A program made the translations under genes and the position numbers. Below, one piece after another: positions 54,952-64,000 of a DNA stretch of 64,000 nucleotides. The notes below the pieces were generated by a model that was given only the letters and a program-made list of their open reading frames with translations, searched no databases and was not told where the DNA came from. The stretch comes from an uncultured Thalassolituus sp. (GTDB lineage Bacteria; Pseudomonadota; Gammaproteobacteria; Pseudomonadales; Oceanobacteraceae): the NCBI RefSeq assembly GCF_950066645.1, contig NZ_CATMFB010000018.1, forward strand, positions 1 through 64,000. The letters are read 5' to 3'. The stretch's first letter is position 1. Each line of letters starts with the position of its first letter.

Positions 54952-56133
54952 ATGAACAAGAATGCAAAGAACCTTAAATTTGTTGTGTCGACAATAGGTG
55001 ATCCAACGTCAGCATCGACGTATTCTGGCGTTCCATATCAGCTATTCAAAGCAATGGATAAAGCTTCCTTGATAAAGCAGCGAATAAATGGGTACGATAT
55101 CAAGAAGCTGGATTATTTCTCAGGTTTTTTCGATATAAAAAAATCATTCACAAAGAAAAAACCATATCGAAATGCACTCTGGCGATTTCGCCAAGCAACA
55201 ACTAAAAAGCTATCAACAAGAATAGACAAGAAATTAGCCAACCAAGAGTTCGACGTATTCTTTCAGATTGGTTGCGGAGGGCTGCCATCGAGAAACTGCC
55301 TGAAAGTTGCGCACATAGAAATTCCAATCTGCCTGGCGATGAGTGACGAAGTCTACGCTAAATCATATGGCTTCTATGATTTACCCAAAAGCATTATAGA
55401 AGATGCACTTTCCGGGGAGAGTGAATTCATTGACCAGTGTGACTTGATATGGACTAATACACAATGGACGGCTGATAACCTCAGAAAAATCGGGCTACCA
55501 GAAGAAAAATTGCTAGTATTTCCCCCATGCATTAACACCACCTCGAATAAAGCCTACCGTAAACCTGTGCTTTCTGAGCCTCGACTACTATTTATCGGAA
55601 AAGACTGGGAGCGCAAAGGTGGCCCAGAACTTATATCGGCTTTCGAGTTACTGTTAAAAAAATACCCTAAAGCTACGCTAGATATCGTCGGTTGCGAGCC
55701 AGCTATCAATAACAACTCAGCCAATGTTCATGGCTTTATCGACAAAGGAACGAAGTCTGGAAGAGAAAAACTTGATCAGATTATACGATCCAGTAATATT
55801 TTTTGCATGCCATCACAGTGGGAAAGTACTGGTATAGTATACTTCGAAGCTATGGAAAATTCCTTACCTGTAATTATGGTTAAAGGCCAGGGAAGAGAAG
55901 ATCTATTCGGTGAAATATCGTTAATATTAGAAGACTCAAAACCAGAAACTATCGTATGCGCTATTGACTCCCTCATCAGCAACCAAGGCTCTACTACACG
56001 CATGACAGAGAAAGCATACGAAGCAGTGAAGAAAACATATAATTATGATAATTTTGTTCGCGTACTAACAGATCGCATCCATGCAATCCGGGAATTAAAC
56101 CCCGCTGCTGTACCCAGCGATAAAAATAATTAA
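54952..56133 (+). CDS. GT4 family glycosyltransferase
   Basis: A 393-residue GT-B enzyme. The C-terminal nucleotide domain holds RLLFIGKDWERKGGPELISA and the EX7E region WESTGIVYFEAMENSLPVIM. The N-terminal acceptor domain is unusual in length and Lys-rich (KKSFTKKKPYRNALWRFRQA). It probably adds one sugar of the repeat unit. The DNA is markedly AT-richer than rmlB, which it follows by 22 bases. Confidence 0.85.
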   Translation: MNKNAKNLKFVVSTIGDPTSASTYSGVPYQLFKAMDKASLIKQRINGYDIKKLDYFSGFFDIKKSFTKKKPYRNALWRFRQATTKKLSTRIDKKLANQEFDVFFQIGCGGLPSRNCLKVAHIEIPICLAMSDEVYAKSYGFYDLPKSIIEDALSGESEFIDQCDLIWTNTQWTADNLRKIGLPEEKLLVFPPCINTTSNKAYRKPVLSEPRLLFIGKDWERKGGPELISAFELLLKKYPKATLDIVGCEPAINNNSANVHGFIDKGTKSGREKLDQIIRSSNIFCMPSQWESTGIVYFEAMENSLPVIMVKGQGREDLFGEISLILEDSKPETIVCAIDSLISNQGSTTRMTEKAYEAVKKTYNYDNFVRVLTDRIHAIRELNPAAVPSDKNN

Positions 56134-56332
56134 ATAGTAAGTCCACTAAAATACAAAAAATTAAAGATGGTGCTTTTCCCAAGCACTACTTAATTTTAGA
56201 AAAGCAAGCTTTGTCGAAAGCACAACATCTAAAACAACCCACTCTATACGACATTGTTATGGCGAACAATCACTTGCATATTCCTTTGTAATAATCACGA
56301 ATGGCACTCATAGAAGAACCCCTCAATAGATT

Positions 56333-56782
56333 CTAATGATTTCGTAACTTACTTATTATTCCTAGCTTGCCCGTTGAAACACTTTTTATCACTCTGGCAG
56401 GATTGCCTGCAACCAAACAGTTGGAAGGAACGTCCCGACTTACAACAGATCCTGCAGCAACGACGACTTCATCTCCAATTGAAACCCCTGGGAGTATGAT
56501 TGAACGAGCACCAATAAAACATCGCTGACCGATATAGACGTCCTTGTGCACGAGTCGCGACATATCATGAGCCAAAATAGCTGCATCAAATGCAATATAA
56601 GTGTCATCCCCAATGTGAACGCCACGCGGATTCGTTTTATCCAGCTTAGCATTCAAAGATATCTTGACACCGCGACCTATATCCATCCCATAAAACTTAC
56701 GATAGAAATTTATTCGTATATCTAAAATAAAATTTCTGAGCTGAACATTAATGAACCACCAAACCTTACCTTTACCGGCCAT
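56333..56782 (-). CDS. Left-handed beta-helix acetyltransferase
   Basis: A 149-residue hexapeptide-repeat O-acetyltransferase (NodL/WcaF/LacA-like). Repeats include GVHIGDDTYIAFDAAILA, VYIGQRCFIGARSIIL and VSIGDEVVVAAGSVVSRDVP, ending VAGNPARVIKS. AAAGGA lies 7 bases before the ATG giving MAGKGKVWWF; upstream ATGs in frame lack a site. It probably acetylates the polysaccharide or a sugar precursor. It is divergent from the next acyltransferase. Confidence 0.88.
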   Translation of the reverse strand: MAGKGKVWWFINVQLRNFILDIRINFYRKFYGMDIGRGVKISLNAKLDKTNPRGVHIGDDTYIAFDAAILAHDMSRLVHKDVYIGQRCFIGARSIILPGVSIGDEVVVAAGSVVSRDVPSNCLVAGNPARVIKSVSTGKLGIISKLRNH

Positions 56783-56908
56783 AAAAAAGTCCTTTAATTC
56801 GTAAAACATGATAATATCACTCGGACAGGCATGCACGCCATGCTTCACTTACTTAAAGTAACGTATTACTTGCGAAAAGTGCCAATAGATAGGTGTCCGG
56901 GACTGACC

Positions 56909-57958
56909 ATGATGTTATCTAGCTACACAGCAGGAAGAGAAAACAACTTCAATTTAATACGATTCATTGCGGCCTTCGCTGTTTTAGTGAGCCACAGTTA
57001 CGCGATACACTTTGGGTCACCTGAACTAGAGCCATTACACCACTTGCTAGACCGCAGCCTGGGCTCGTTTGCTGTAGATATCTTTTTTGTCACCAGCGGC
57101 TTCCTTATATATTCAAGCTTGGATAGAAGACCTTCACTCAGAGACTACGCCTTATCGCGGTTCCTAAGAATCTATCCCGGCCTATTTATTATGATTCTTA
57201 TTACTGTGTTTGTACTAGGCCCTATCGTCACAAACCTTTCAATGACAGACTACTTTTTATCTACCCAAACCCTGGTATACACACTCAAGAATTCAATACT
57301 GATATTTCGAGCAAACTACGAACTGCCCGGTGTATTCAGTGAGAATCCCCTCGGAACTGCAGTGAACGGGTCTTTATGGTCACTTCCCTTCGAATTATAT
57401 ATGTACATAACACTCCCAATCATCATAATCAGCGGAAATTATGTATCCAGAAAACTAAAAGAAAACCCTGAGTATTCAATTTTACTATTCTTAGTATTAA
57501 TAAGTGCCTTTCGCCACCTAGTGGAATTCAATAGTCTTTTCATTCATAAATTCCTTGTCCTAAGTGAGCTATTCTTTTCAGGGGCACTTATATATTCAAT
57601 AAGAAAATCCATACCTATCAACTACTTATACTTCACCGCATCTCTGACTCTCGCACTTATCTGCATTGCAATCAATGAGACGAGCAACGTTATTTTCTCT
57701 CTCACACTCTCGTACATGATAGTATGGATATCCTACAAACCCGCCGGAGTAATACGAAGATTCAACAACATTGAGGATTATTCCTATGGACTCTATATCT
57801 ATGCTTTCCCAATACAGCAGACAATTACACACTTCGATATAACGAGGAATGTTTCCACACATATACTACTAAGCTTCATATTCACCTTAGGGTTTGCCAT
57901 GCTCTCTTGGAAAATTGTAGAGAAAAGAGCATTGACATTTAAGAAAAATCTAAATTGA
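56909..57958 (+). CDS. Acyltransferase 3 (OafA-like) membrane protein
   Basis: A 349-residue protein with ten or so membrane helices. The family signature FNLIRFIAAFAVLVSHSYAI holds the catalytic His, and DIFFVTSGFLIYSSLDRRPS and VNGSLWSLPFELYMYI follow. It probably O-acylates the polysaccharide at the inner membrane. I used the ATG that starts MMLSSYTAG, as in related proteins; the longer frame overlaps the divergent acetyltransferase gene. Low GC, like its neighbours. Confidence 0.88.
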   Translation: MMLSSYTAGRENNFNLIRFIAAFAVLVSHSYAIHFGSPELEPLHHLLDRSLGSFAVDIFFVTSGFLIYSSLDRRPSLRDYALSRFLRIYPGLFIMILITVFVLGPIVTNLSMTDYFLSTQTLVYTLKNSILIFRANYELPGVFSENPLGTAVNGSLWSLPFELYMYITLPIIIISGNYVSRKLKENPEYSILLFLVLISAFRHLVEFNSLFIHKFLVLSELFFSGALIYSIRKSIPINYLYFTASLTLALICIAINETSNVIFSLTLSYMIVWISYKPAGVIRRFNNIEDYSYGLYIYAFPIQQTITHFDITRNVSTHILLSFIFTLGFAMLSWKIVEKRALTFKKNLN

Positions 57959-57969
57959 AAGATCATATA

Positions 57970-58785
57970 CTAGTAGATATTTAGAAAAGAACGCACTTGA
58001 AAAAAAGCCAATTCAGATAGACAACGAATTGAAGTTCTATCGTAGTCCATACAAGTTCGGTAACTGAAATTTTCATCCCTCATTTCGCCATTGATCCTTA
58101 CCCTACTGGCATTAATAAAAATTGGCCTAACCTGGACTTTTTCGCATTCTAATCTGAACTTCAGCAGGCTCTCGGCATGAAGTGAATGATGGGACTGCGC
58201 ATAGTCAAATACGCTTTCTATTCGTTTACCATAGGCAGTAACCGCACGTTTACTGCATATTGAAAATCGGTCATTCAAGCCACCAAACCACTGCCACGCC
58301 GGCACCCAAGCAACTGCATCTCCGCATGTCGTGGCTTTTGTCAACAAACTGACAGGAAACCCCTGATGATAGAATAGGTCAGGCCTCAGGAACAACACCG
58401 CATCGTACGCAAAGCCAGAACTCGTTACGAGCTCAGTAACCTTATGAAGGGAGTTGAGCTGATGTATGAGATTATTAAGCGACTGAAAATTATCACCCCA
58501 GGAATCACCAAAAGCTTTTATCTTCTCAAAATTCCACTCATCCAGACAGAAATCGGGCTTCTCAATACTCCCCTGAAAATCAGCAAAGTAATCGTACCAA
58601 GCAGAAGGAAAATCCCCCTTCTCTCCTGAGCGAGGATTAATCACCTCAGTCTTATGATAAAAGTGATAAAAGCACTTCAACTCAAATGACTCAGAAATCG
58701 GCTTCAGAATTTTGGATGCTAACTGCGGAAAACAGATGTTCGCAGACCTTGGAATGCCATAAAAGGCAACAGCTATACGCTTCAT
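57970..58785 (-). CDS. Putative glycosyltransferase of unknown family
   Basis: A 271-residue protein without a clear named family. It opens with RIAVAFYGIPRSANICFPQL, resembling the start of some polysaccharide-locus transferases. AYDAVLFLRPDLFYHQGF looks like a nucleotide/metal region (RPD in place of DXD), followed by GGLNDRFSICSKRAVTAY. No membrane helix. The setting between acyltransferase and flippase genes supports a role in repeat-unit assembly, which is inference. Confidence 0.68.
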   Translation of the reverse strand: MKRIAVAFYGIPRSANICFPQLASKILKPISESFELKCFYHFYHKTEVINPRSGEKGDFPSAWYDYFADFQGSIEKPDFCLDEWNFEKIKAFGDSWGDNFQSLNNLIHQLNSLHKVTELVTSSGFAYDAVLFLRPDLFYHQGFPVSLLTKATTCGDAVAWVPAWQWFGGLNDRFSICSKRAVTAYGKRIESVFDYAQSHHSLHAESLLKFRLECEKVQVRPIFINASRVRINGEMRDENFSYRTCMDYDRTSIRCLSELAFFQVRSFLNIY

Positions 58786-58789
58786 TAAA

Positions 58790-60268
58790 TTACCTCTTCT
58801 GTAAAAACACTGAGAACTGACGGCGTATTTCGGAGAAGCAAAGAAGAATAGGAGCCAAACTAAACATAATCGATAACAAAAAACTCAGCACCAGATCTGC
58901 GTAGCTGTTTATCGAATAATAGGAATTTGCATACGAAACAGTGTAAACAACCACGAAGCACCACGATACTACCATGGCGAGGTCAAGAACTATCCTGAAC
59001 ACAGGTATCTCAACATTCTTATCGAGAATAATAAAAGTAAAGTATAGAAAAATCATTATTAGGAAGTTTATGAGTACCACCCAGGCTAAAACTACAGCAC
59101 CAGACATAGCACCGTATGCAGAGCTAACTGTCAAAACAAACACAGAGACTAGTGCAAGAGTAGACAGGATCTTCGAGTTCCCTATCGAGGTGTAGGTCCA
59201 CCCCACCACCGATAGAATAGTCATTGCGATACTCGCTAACGCGAGCACACTGAACACAGGAGCGGACATCAACCATTTTTCGCCCAGGACACTCCCCAGC
59301 AAGAGTTCCGAGTATGCACTCGCCCAAAGCATGGCCGGGCATATCAGAGATACTAGTAGCACCATTACAGTTCGCACTACCGATCCAAAACGGTCGTTTT
59401 CGTGATGGTAAACCTTACTGAAGTGAGGAATTATCGCCCCACCAATGGGGGACAAGAGCTGCATGGAAGGAAGCATCATAATCGATACTGCCATCGCGTA
59501 GTAACCAAGAACTTCTGGATTCTGATGATAGCCGAGCATCCATTTATCGATACTCTTGTTTAACACATTGACTATCTGAAAAACAATTATATAAGCTGAA
59601 AAACCCATAATGGTCTTAGCCATAGTTGTATCGACAAAAGGAACTCCCGGCACCCAACCGGTTGCAACAACTACAACGGTGGTATGAACCAATTGCCTTA
59701 TAACAGGAATTGCCACTAGCGCCCAATACTCTCCGCCCAGGTATGCAATATATACAGACCCAAGAAGGCTGGAGACAGCGGCAATAATTTCAGCTATACC
59801 GTATATATCCTGGCGGTGAAACTTCTTAGTTAATGCGTTGTGCTGACTCCCAATTGATGAGAAAAGAATAGAGAGCGCCAGTACGGAAAGTATGAGTATC
59901 AGCCTATCATCTTTAAACACCCAGGCAGCCAAAGGCGAAGCAAAAATCACAACACATGCAACACTCAACCCCGTTATCAAGGCGAGCCAGAAGCTAAGTG
60001 TTAAATTACGTTGCGTCACCTGCTTCGATTGCAGTGTATATGTTGATACGCCTCCGTCAGCGAAAGCACCAACGAGAAGAATAATAGGCGTCGCAATCGC
60101 TACAAGGCCAAAGTCTTCCGGGCTAAGAAACCTTGCCAGTAATAACGCCCCAAAGAAACTAGCCATAAGACGCGCCAGCCCAGAGCCTATCGCTATCCCA
60201 GCACTTTTCACCGCAGTATTGGCATTCGTCCGATCATTATGGGCCCAGATCGGTAAACTACTTTTCAT
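58790..60268 (-). CDS. wzx: Wzx-type polysaccharide flippase (MATE/MOP superfamily)
   Basis: A 492-residue protein with about 12-14 membrane helices. The N-terminal part reads VKSAGIAIGSGLARLMASFF and FLSPEDFGLVAIATPIILL, typical of polysaccharide transporters. It moves the lipid-linked repeat unit across the inner membrane. I chose MKSSLPIWAH as start, since the longer frame runs into the upstream glycosyltransferase gene; a single base separates the two. The wzx symbol is functional, not sequence-proven. Confidence 0.88.
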   Translation of the reverse strand: MKSSLPIWAHNDRTNANTAVKSAGIAIGSGLARLMASFFGALLLARFLSPEDFGLVAIATPIILLVGAFADGGVSTYTLQSKQVTQRNLTLSFWLALITGLSVACVVIFASPLAAWVFKDDRLILILSVLALSILFSSIGSQHNALTKKFHRQDIYGIAEIIAAVSSLLGSVYIAYLGGEYWALVAIPVIRQLVHTTVVVVATGWVPGVPFVDTTMAKTIMGFSAYIIVFQIVNVLNKSIDKWMLGYHQNPEVLGYYAMAVSIMMLPSMQLLSPIGGAIIPHFSKVYHHENDRFGSVVRTVMVLLVSLICPAMLWASAYSELLLGSVLGEKWLMSAPVFSVLALASIAMTILSVVGWTYTSIGNSKILSTLALVSVFVLTVSSAYGAMSGAVVLAWVVLINFLIMIFLYFTFIILDKNVEIPVFRIVLDLAMVVSWCFVVVYTVSYANSYYSINSYADLVLSFLLSIMFSLAPILLCFSEIRRQFSVFLQKR

Positions 60269-60269
60269 A

Positions 60270-61232
60270 CTACCGCCTGTTTTGTCCAAAGCAAGCTCTA
60301 CCCATACGCCCGAGCCACAAAGGAGTAACGGCATAGAGCAGTGGCTTACCAAAACGTAAACCGTCACCAAGGAAGCGTAATGAATAACATGCAACCACTA
60401 TTGCCTGCCACCGCCTACCAGATTCAATCAGTGTATATACACTTTCAGTAAAATGACCTGACAAGTTATTATCTGCAGCTTTCCTGCCAGTCCCCTGCTG
60501 CGCAAGTATTGTATCGTAAGTCACTGGCTCTTCTCCGCGGCGCTTTCTCGCTAGATTCATTACCTCTGTTAAGTACTCGATCTTTTTCTGCCGATTTACT
60601 TTAGTTATCGATTTCGGGTTATATCTGTAGTAGTAGAGAGCCTCACCTACGACCCTCATCGGATGTTTTTCAGCTATCCGGTATATGAAATCTATACCTT
60701 GTCCAATTCTAAGTTTCTCATTAAATAGATAGAGCTTTGCAACGTCAGCTCTAACCATTGTAGTGGGGTCGAGTTCTGGCAAACGATAGTTTCGAATTTC
60801 CTCTGCGCACTTCTCAGAATTCAGTTCTCTTGCCTTAGGACAAACCACTTTACCGTTGATAATCAAAGAATATCCAGACTGAACCAATACAATTTCTGGA
60901 TACTTCTTGAATTCTGCAATGAGTCTCGAGACCCTATCTATTGCACTAACATCGTCAGAGTCATTAATTAGAATATATTCGCCTTGCGCGTCACTTATCA
61001 ATTCATTCATCGACGCGGCTTTACCTCTATTTTCCCGATATTTAACGTAAACTCTTGGATCGGTATACTTTTTAAGAACTTCTAGAGTCTCATCCGTCGA
61101 GCCGTCTACAAGTATACGAAGTTCTATATTTCTGTATGACTGTCGCAATATCCCATCTACAGCATCCGATATGTAATTGGCATCATTGTATGTACTCATC
61201 ACAACTGTCACTAGTGGGTCTTTAAGTAGCAT
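60270..61232 (-). CDS. GT2 family glycosyltransferase
   Basis: A 320-residue GT-A enzyme. PLVTVVMSTYNDANYISDAV is the nucleotide motif, ILVDGSTDETLEVLKKYTD and NRGKAASMNELISDAQGEY follow, and ILINDSDDVS is the metal-binding DXD site. Start choice is uncertain between two in-frame ATGs; both overlap the upstream ligase gene, and I took the one that keeps the standard N-terminus. It likely adds a sugar to the repeat unit. Low GC. Confidence 0.85.
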   Translation of the reverse strand: MLLKDPLVTVVMSTYNDANYISDAVDGILRQSYRNIELRILVDGSTDETLEVLKKYTDPRVYVKYRENRGKAASMNELISDAQGEYILINDSDDVSAIDRVSRLIAEFKKYPEIVLVQSGYSLIINGKVVCPKARELNSEKCAEEIRNYRLPELDPTTMVRADVAKLYLFNEKLRIGQGIDFIYRIAEKHPMRVVGEALYYYRYNPKSITKVNRQKKIEYLTEVMNLARKRRGEEPVTYDTILAQQGTGRKAADNNLSGHFTESVYTLIESGRRWQAIVVACYSLRFLGDGLRFGKPLLYAVTPLWLGRMGRACFGQNRR

Positions 61233-62487
61233 AACGGTTACCAGTAGCCTCATGTAAATCTTCAACTGGGGAAGGAACAATATTGCGAGACAATACTTTT
61301 TGTCGTATTGCGTATCCGGACATCAAACCTATGAATAAATATATAAGCGGCTGAGCTCTATCAAAAAATGCGACTGTAACTCCCGCAAAGATCAAAGCGC
61401 AGAGAGCGCAGAATATTAAGTAGACATATTTATCTTTTGTGGTTTTATAAACAGTAAACACAAAGTTAGTCATAGTAATCCAGAACACCGCCACTAAAAA
61501 CAATCCAACGAGCCCATTTTGGAGCGCCATTGTTAGCCAATAGCTGTCTATGCTACCTGACATCCACCAGGGCCGGCTCCATTCACCAAACCCGATCCCA
61601 AATACTTTACTACCCATCACGTCATCCCAAGCAAATTGCCATTGCATATAACGAGCTTGCGCTGTATCAGGGTTGAGAGCAACAAAATTCATCAGAAATC
61701 TAATAGCTCCTCCAGGAACTACAACTTGAATAATCATTAAGGCTAGTATCGAAAAGCGCAATGCATACCTGTGTATATCAGGCCACCGGCCAGTCAATTT
61801 TTCCAGATATATTAGAGCAACCTGTATGCCAATCATCGCAAAACCCGCAGACGTCATTGCAGTATATCCCGCTACCACATACCCAAGCGTTAGAAAATAT
61901 CTCCAAAATCCGGTGTAAAAGTACCACGTGAGCACAGCAACACTCATCGCAGTAATAGAGAAAAGGATTGGATGAGAAAAGACGACGCTAGAACGATGAA
62001 CACCATGCCGAAAATAACTTTCACCCAAGAAAGACTCCGCATATGTTCCCGCGAGCTCGGCGGCCCAGACATGCGTGAGCCTGATGCCATCGATACTTTC
62101 TTTTAACGCGAAAGGGGCCATACATAAAAATGCTAATGCTACTAGTGTTAATGCCCACTTAAAAGATATCCGCCCCCCGAACAGACAGAGCTCCCGTCCT
62201 ATCAAGTAGACGACCCCAACTTCCAAAAAACGCATCAAACCCGACTGCACTCCCGCAACCCCATGAACGACAACGAATGACACCAAACTCCACAGACAAA
62301 AGATAAATATCCATTTTTCAAAAGGTTCATATCTAATATTAAGAAATTTTTGAAAATTTATGACTGCATATGACAACAAAAAAATTCTGTAAGACTCAAG
62401 TCGAATTCCAGATATCTCGAAATATGCCTCATTTGGAACAAGACACAGTACAAACAAGATCAAATAAGCAAGACTTCCTTTATACAT
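61222..62487 (-). CDS. O-antigen ligase/polymerase-like membrane protein (Wzy_C)
   Basis: A 421-residue polytopic protein with about 10-12 helices and a large periplasmic loop. The Wzy_C-type loop holds SKVFGIGFGEWSRPWWM, and PILFSITAMSVAVLTWYFY and WLTMALQNGLVGLFLVAVFW flank it. Wzy polymerases and O-antigen ligases cannot be told apart by sequence alone. In a locus with a flippase, Wzc and Wza but no other polymerase, a Wzy role is the best guess. Confidence 0.82.
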   Translation of the reverse strand: MYKGSLAYLILFVLCLVPNEAYFEISGIRLESYRIFLLSYAVINFQKFLNIRYEPFEKWIFIFCLWSLVSFVVVHGVAGVQSGLMRFLEVGVVYLIGRELCLFGGRISFKWALTLVALAFLCMAPFALKESIDGIRLTHVWAAELAGTYAESFLGESYFRHGVHRSSVVFSHPILFSITAMSVAVLTWYFYTGFWRYFLTLGYVVAGYTAMTSAGFAMIGIQVALIYLEKLTGRWPDIHRYALRFSILALMIIQVVVPGGAIRFLMNFVALNPDTAQARYMQWQFAWDDVMGSKVFGIGFGEWSRPWWMSGSIDSYWLTMALQNGLVGLFLVAVFWITMTNFVFTVYKTTKDKYVYLIFCALCALIFAGVTVAFFDRAQPLIYLFIGLMSGYAIRQKVLSRNIVPSPVEDLHEATGNRYAT

Positions 62488-62529
62488 AACTAACCTGCTG
62501 AAAAGACAAGTGAAATAGCATGAATAGCA

Positions 62530-63453
62530 CTAATACCCTTTTATCCACACTGAACGTTCATCAAAAACCTTTTTCCACTCAGCCGCTTCGACAGAACCAC
62601 GCTTTAACAATGTACTTTCGATAACCTTGTTAAATGAATAGAGCCAGATAAGTGAAATATACAGCGACTTCAACAGGCCTTTATCATGGCGTTTTATCAG
62701 CTCGACTTTCCCCCGCAACAACTTGATTTCTTTTGCAGCAAGGTTAGCGTGACTGATACCGCCATGATGAATCAGGCGTGCATCGGGTGTCACCGTAGGC
62801 TGATAGCCCAACTTCTTTGCTTTGAGGCAGTAATCCGCTTCTTCTGCATACATAAAGAAACTGGTATCCAACCCACCGAGTTTATTCCAAAGTGCGCGGG
62901 TGGTGAGGAAGAAACAGCCAGAAAGGATGTCAACTTCCTTCACCGTATCGCGGTTCCAGCAGCCGTAATTTGCTTTATTAAACAGGCAGCTTTTGCTGAA
63001 AATTTTGCTAAGCCCTAGCGCACTCGATAACAGCGTACCGAGATCATGACGCGCCCAGGCATGCTGAGTATTCAATGAGAGATCATTGTTGAGCGTCACC
63101 CCGCCCCAGATACCTGCATCAGGTCGCTCGCGTGAGAATTGCACGAGCTTATCAATAGCGCCGTCGAGCACCAGAGTATCGGGATTCAGCAGAAGTATCA
63201 GATCGCCTTTCGAGCGATCAACACCGAAATGTACGCCGCCCGCAAAACCCAGGTTACCGCCACTAGCGTACGACTGAACCTGAGGAAAAGCTTCCTGAAC
63301 GGCCTCCAGAGAGCCATCCTTTGAATCATTGTCGACCAGAATCACTTCGAAATTGGTGTCTTCGGTCTGTTCGTACACTGAGCTTAGTGCTTTGAGCGTA
63401 TGCTCTTTAGTGTTGTAAGAAACCAGAATAATACTGAGTTCCGGATTACTCAT
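62530..63453 (-). CDS. GT2 glycosyltransferase, rhamnosyltransferase-like (WbbL)
   Basis: A 307-residue enzyme with LSIILVSYNTKEHTLKALSS, VILVDNDSKDGSLEAVQEAF and LLLNPDTLVLDGAIDKLVQF (DXD variant NPD), and DILSGCFFLTTRALWNKLGG with MYAEEADYCLKAKKLGYQPT. This is the pattern of WbbL-like rhamnosyltransferases, which fits the rml genes. It overlaps the upstream phosphodiesterase gene by 8 bases. Confidence 0.87.
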   Translation of the reverse strand: MSNPELSIILVSYNTKEHTLKALSSVYEQTEDTNFEVILVDNDSKDGSLEAVQEAFPQVQSYASGGNLGFAGGVHFGVDRSKGDLILLLNPDTLVLDGAIDKLVQFSRERPDAGIWGGVTLNNDLSLNTQHAWARHDLGTLLSSALGLSKIFSKSCLFNKANYGCWNRDTVKEVDILSGCFFLTTRALWNKLGGLDTSFFMYAEEADYCLKAKKLGYQPTVTPDARLIHHGGISHANLAAKEIKLLRGKVELIKRHDKGLLKSLYISLIWLYSFNKVIESTLLKRGSVEAAEWKKVFDERSVWIKGY

Positions 63454-64000
63454 CGGGATTCTCCATTAAGGGTAGGGAAAATCTGGCATGCACAGGGAAG
63501 TGATCCGATCCGTAGCTGTCATCCACAACATCACTGCTTAGCAGATTCATGCCTCGGTAAAAGATATGATCTATCCCCACCAAGGCCCCCAGAAATGCAT
63601 ACCATCGCTTCTCCGCCGGAAACGTTGCAGACGAGTTGAGCATTCCTCCTGGATCGGCAAGCACAAAGTGACGGCGTAGTCGATATAGGGATTCGTTGTA
63701 CTGTGTGCTGTTGAAATCTCCCGCAAGGATTGCAATCGGAGCACCGGCTAATTCTTCGATGGCTAAGTCAATCTGGCGTTGCTGCTCACGGAATCCAGAT
63801 TGAGTAATACTGCGACTGAAGCGACTCGTGAGCAATTCAACATTCTGACCTCCGACCTGAATAGAGGCACGAACACCAGCATCAGTAACCCTCGCATTAG
63901 TAATCTCGTATGCAGATACTATCCCTACCGACTTAAAGCTGTACTTGCTTTGAGGAAAAGAAACAAAGCAACCCGCAAGTTGATCAGAGTAAAGAGCTTC
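63446..64000 (-). CDS. Endonuclease/exonuclease/phosphatase family protein (5' end outside window)
   Basis: The C-terminal about 184 residues of an EEP-fold protein are present and open to the window edge. They include ILAGDFNSTQYNES (catalytic Asp/Asn), GIDHIFYRG and the terminal SDHFPVHARFSL (catalytic Asp-His). Enzymes of this fold cleave phosphodiester or phosphate ester bonds, and members near sugar loci are often of unknown substrate. The start is missing. It overlaps the rhamnosyltransferase start (ATGAGTAA). Confidence 0.85.
   Translation of the reverse strand, partial: EALYSDQLAGCFVSFPQSKYSFKSVGIVSAYEITNARVTDAGVRASIQVGGQNVELLTSRFSRSITQSGFREQQRQIDLAIEELAGAPIAILAGDFNSTQYNESLYRLRRHFVLADPGGMLNSSATFPAEKRWYAFLGALVGIDHIFYRGMNLLSSDVVDDSYGSDHFPVHARFSLPLMENPDE

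Overview
This looks like a chromosomal segment of a motile, exopolysaccharide-producing marine gammaproteobacterium. The flagellar genes follow the Pseudomonas-type layout with the FleQ and FleSR sigma-54 cascade. The export genes have the order of the Vibrio vps-II operon. An oversized flagellin is a feature I know from marine Oceanospirillales such as Bermanella and Oleibacter/Thalassolituus. The genus is an inference. No rRNA, tRNA, CRISPR array or insertion sequence was recognised.

Region 1 (1-22,260) is flagellar. On the minus strand lie fliG (cut by the window edge), fliF, fliE, fleR, fleS, fleQ and fliS, then fliD, flaG and the flagellin gene. Between fliS and fliD sits an unrelated block: a plus-strand TPR-methyltransferase, then ung, lysS and prfB (with its programmed +1 frameshift). 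The flagellin (1190 aa) and the cap protein FliD (1317 aa) are both more than twice the usual size and contain internal repeats. Sigma-54 type promoters are visible before fliE, fleS, the TPR-methyltransferase and the Maf gene. Sigma-28 type promoters are visible before fliS and the flagellin gene, and possibly fliD. Together they show a complete FleQ to RpoN to FliA hierarchy and place two non-structural genes in it.

Region 2 (22,265-34,846) is a flagellin glycosylation island. A Maf-type glycosyltransferase is followed by a ten-gene minus-strand operon. The operon encodes the whole CMP-pseudaminic acid route (PseB, PseC, a PseG-PseH fusion, PseI, PseF) and six extra enzymes: a formyltransferase-like protein, a PIG-L deacetylase, a Gfo/Idh oxidoreductase, a second DegT aminotransferase, a GNAT acetyltransferase and an unknown protein. 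The extras suggest a further oxidised, aminated and acylated nonulosonic acid.

Region 3 (34,963-41,507) is an export operon in vps-II order: priming glycosyltransferase, VanZ-like protein, outer-membrane barrel, short Wza-like export protein, Wzc-type tyrosine kinase, and a VpsP-like protein.

Region 4 (41,697-64,000) makes the polysaccharide: a beta-CASP nuclease, an 88-bp hairpin repeat array, Ugd, ManC/AlgA, a PssD/PssE pair split by an AT-rich acyltransferase islet, RmlA-D, several glycosyltransferases, acyl- and acetyltransferases, a flippase, an O-antigen ligase/polymerase-like protein, an alginate-lyase-family lipoprotein and an EEP-family phosphodiesterase (cut by the edge). From about 47,400 to 48,650 and from about 55,000 to 62,500 the DNA is visibly AT-richer than the flagellar part, which suggests acquired, variable polysaccharide genes. 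The likely product contains Glc, GlcA, Man and Rha and carries acyl groups.
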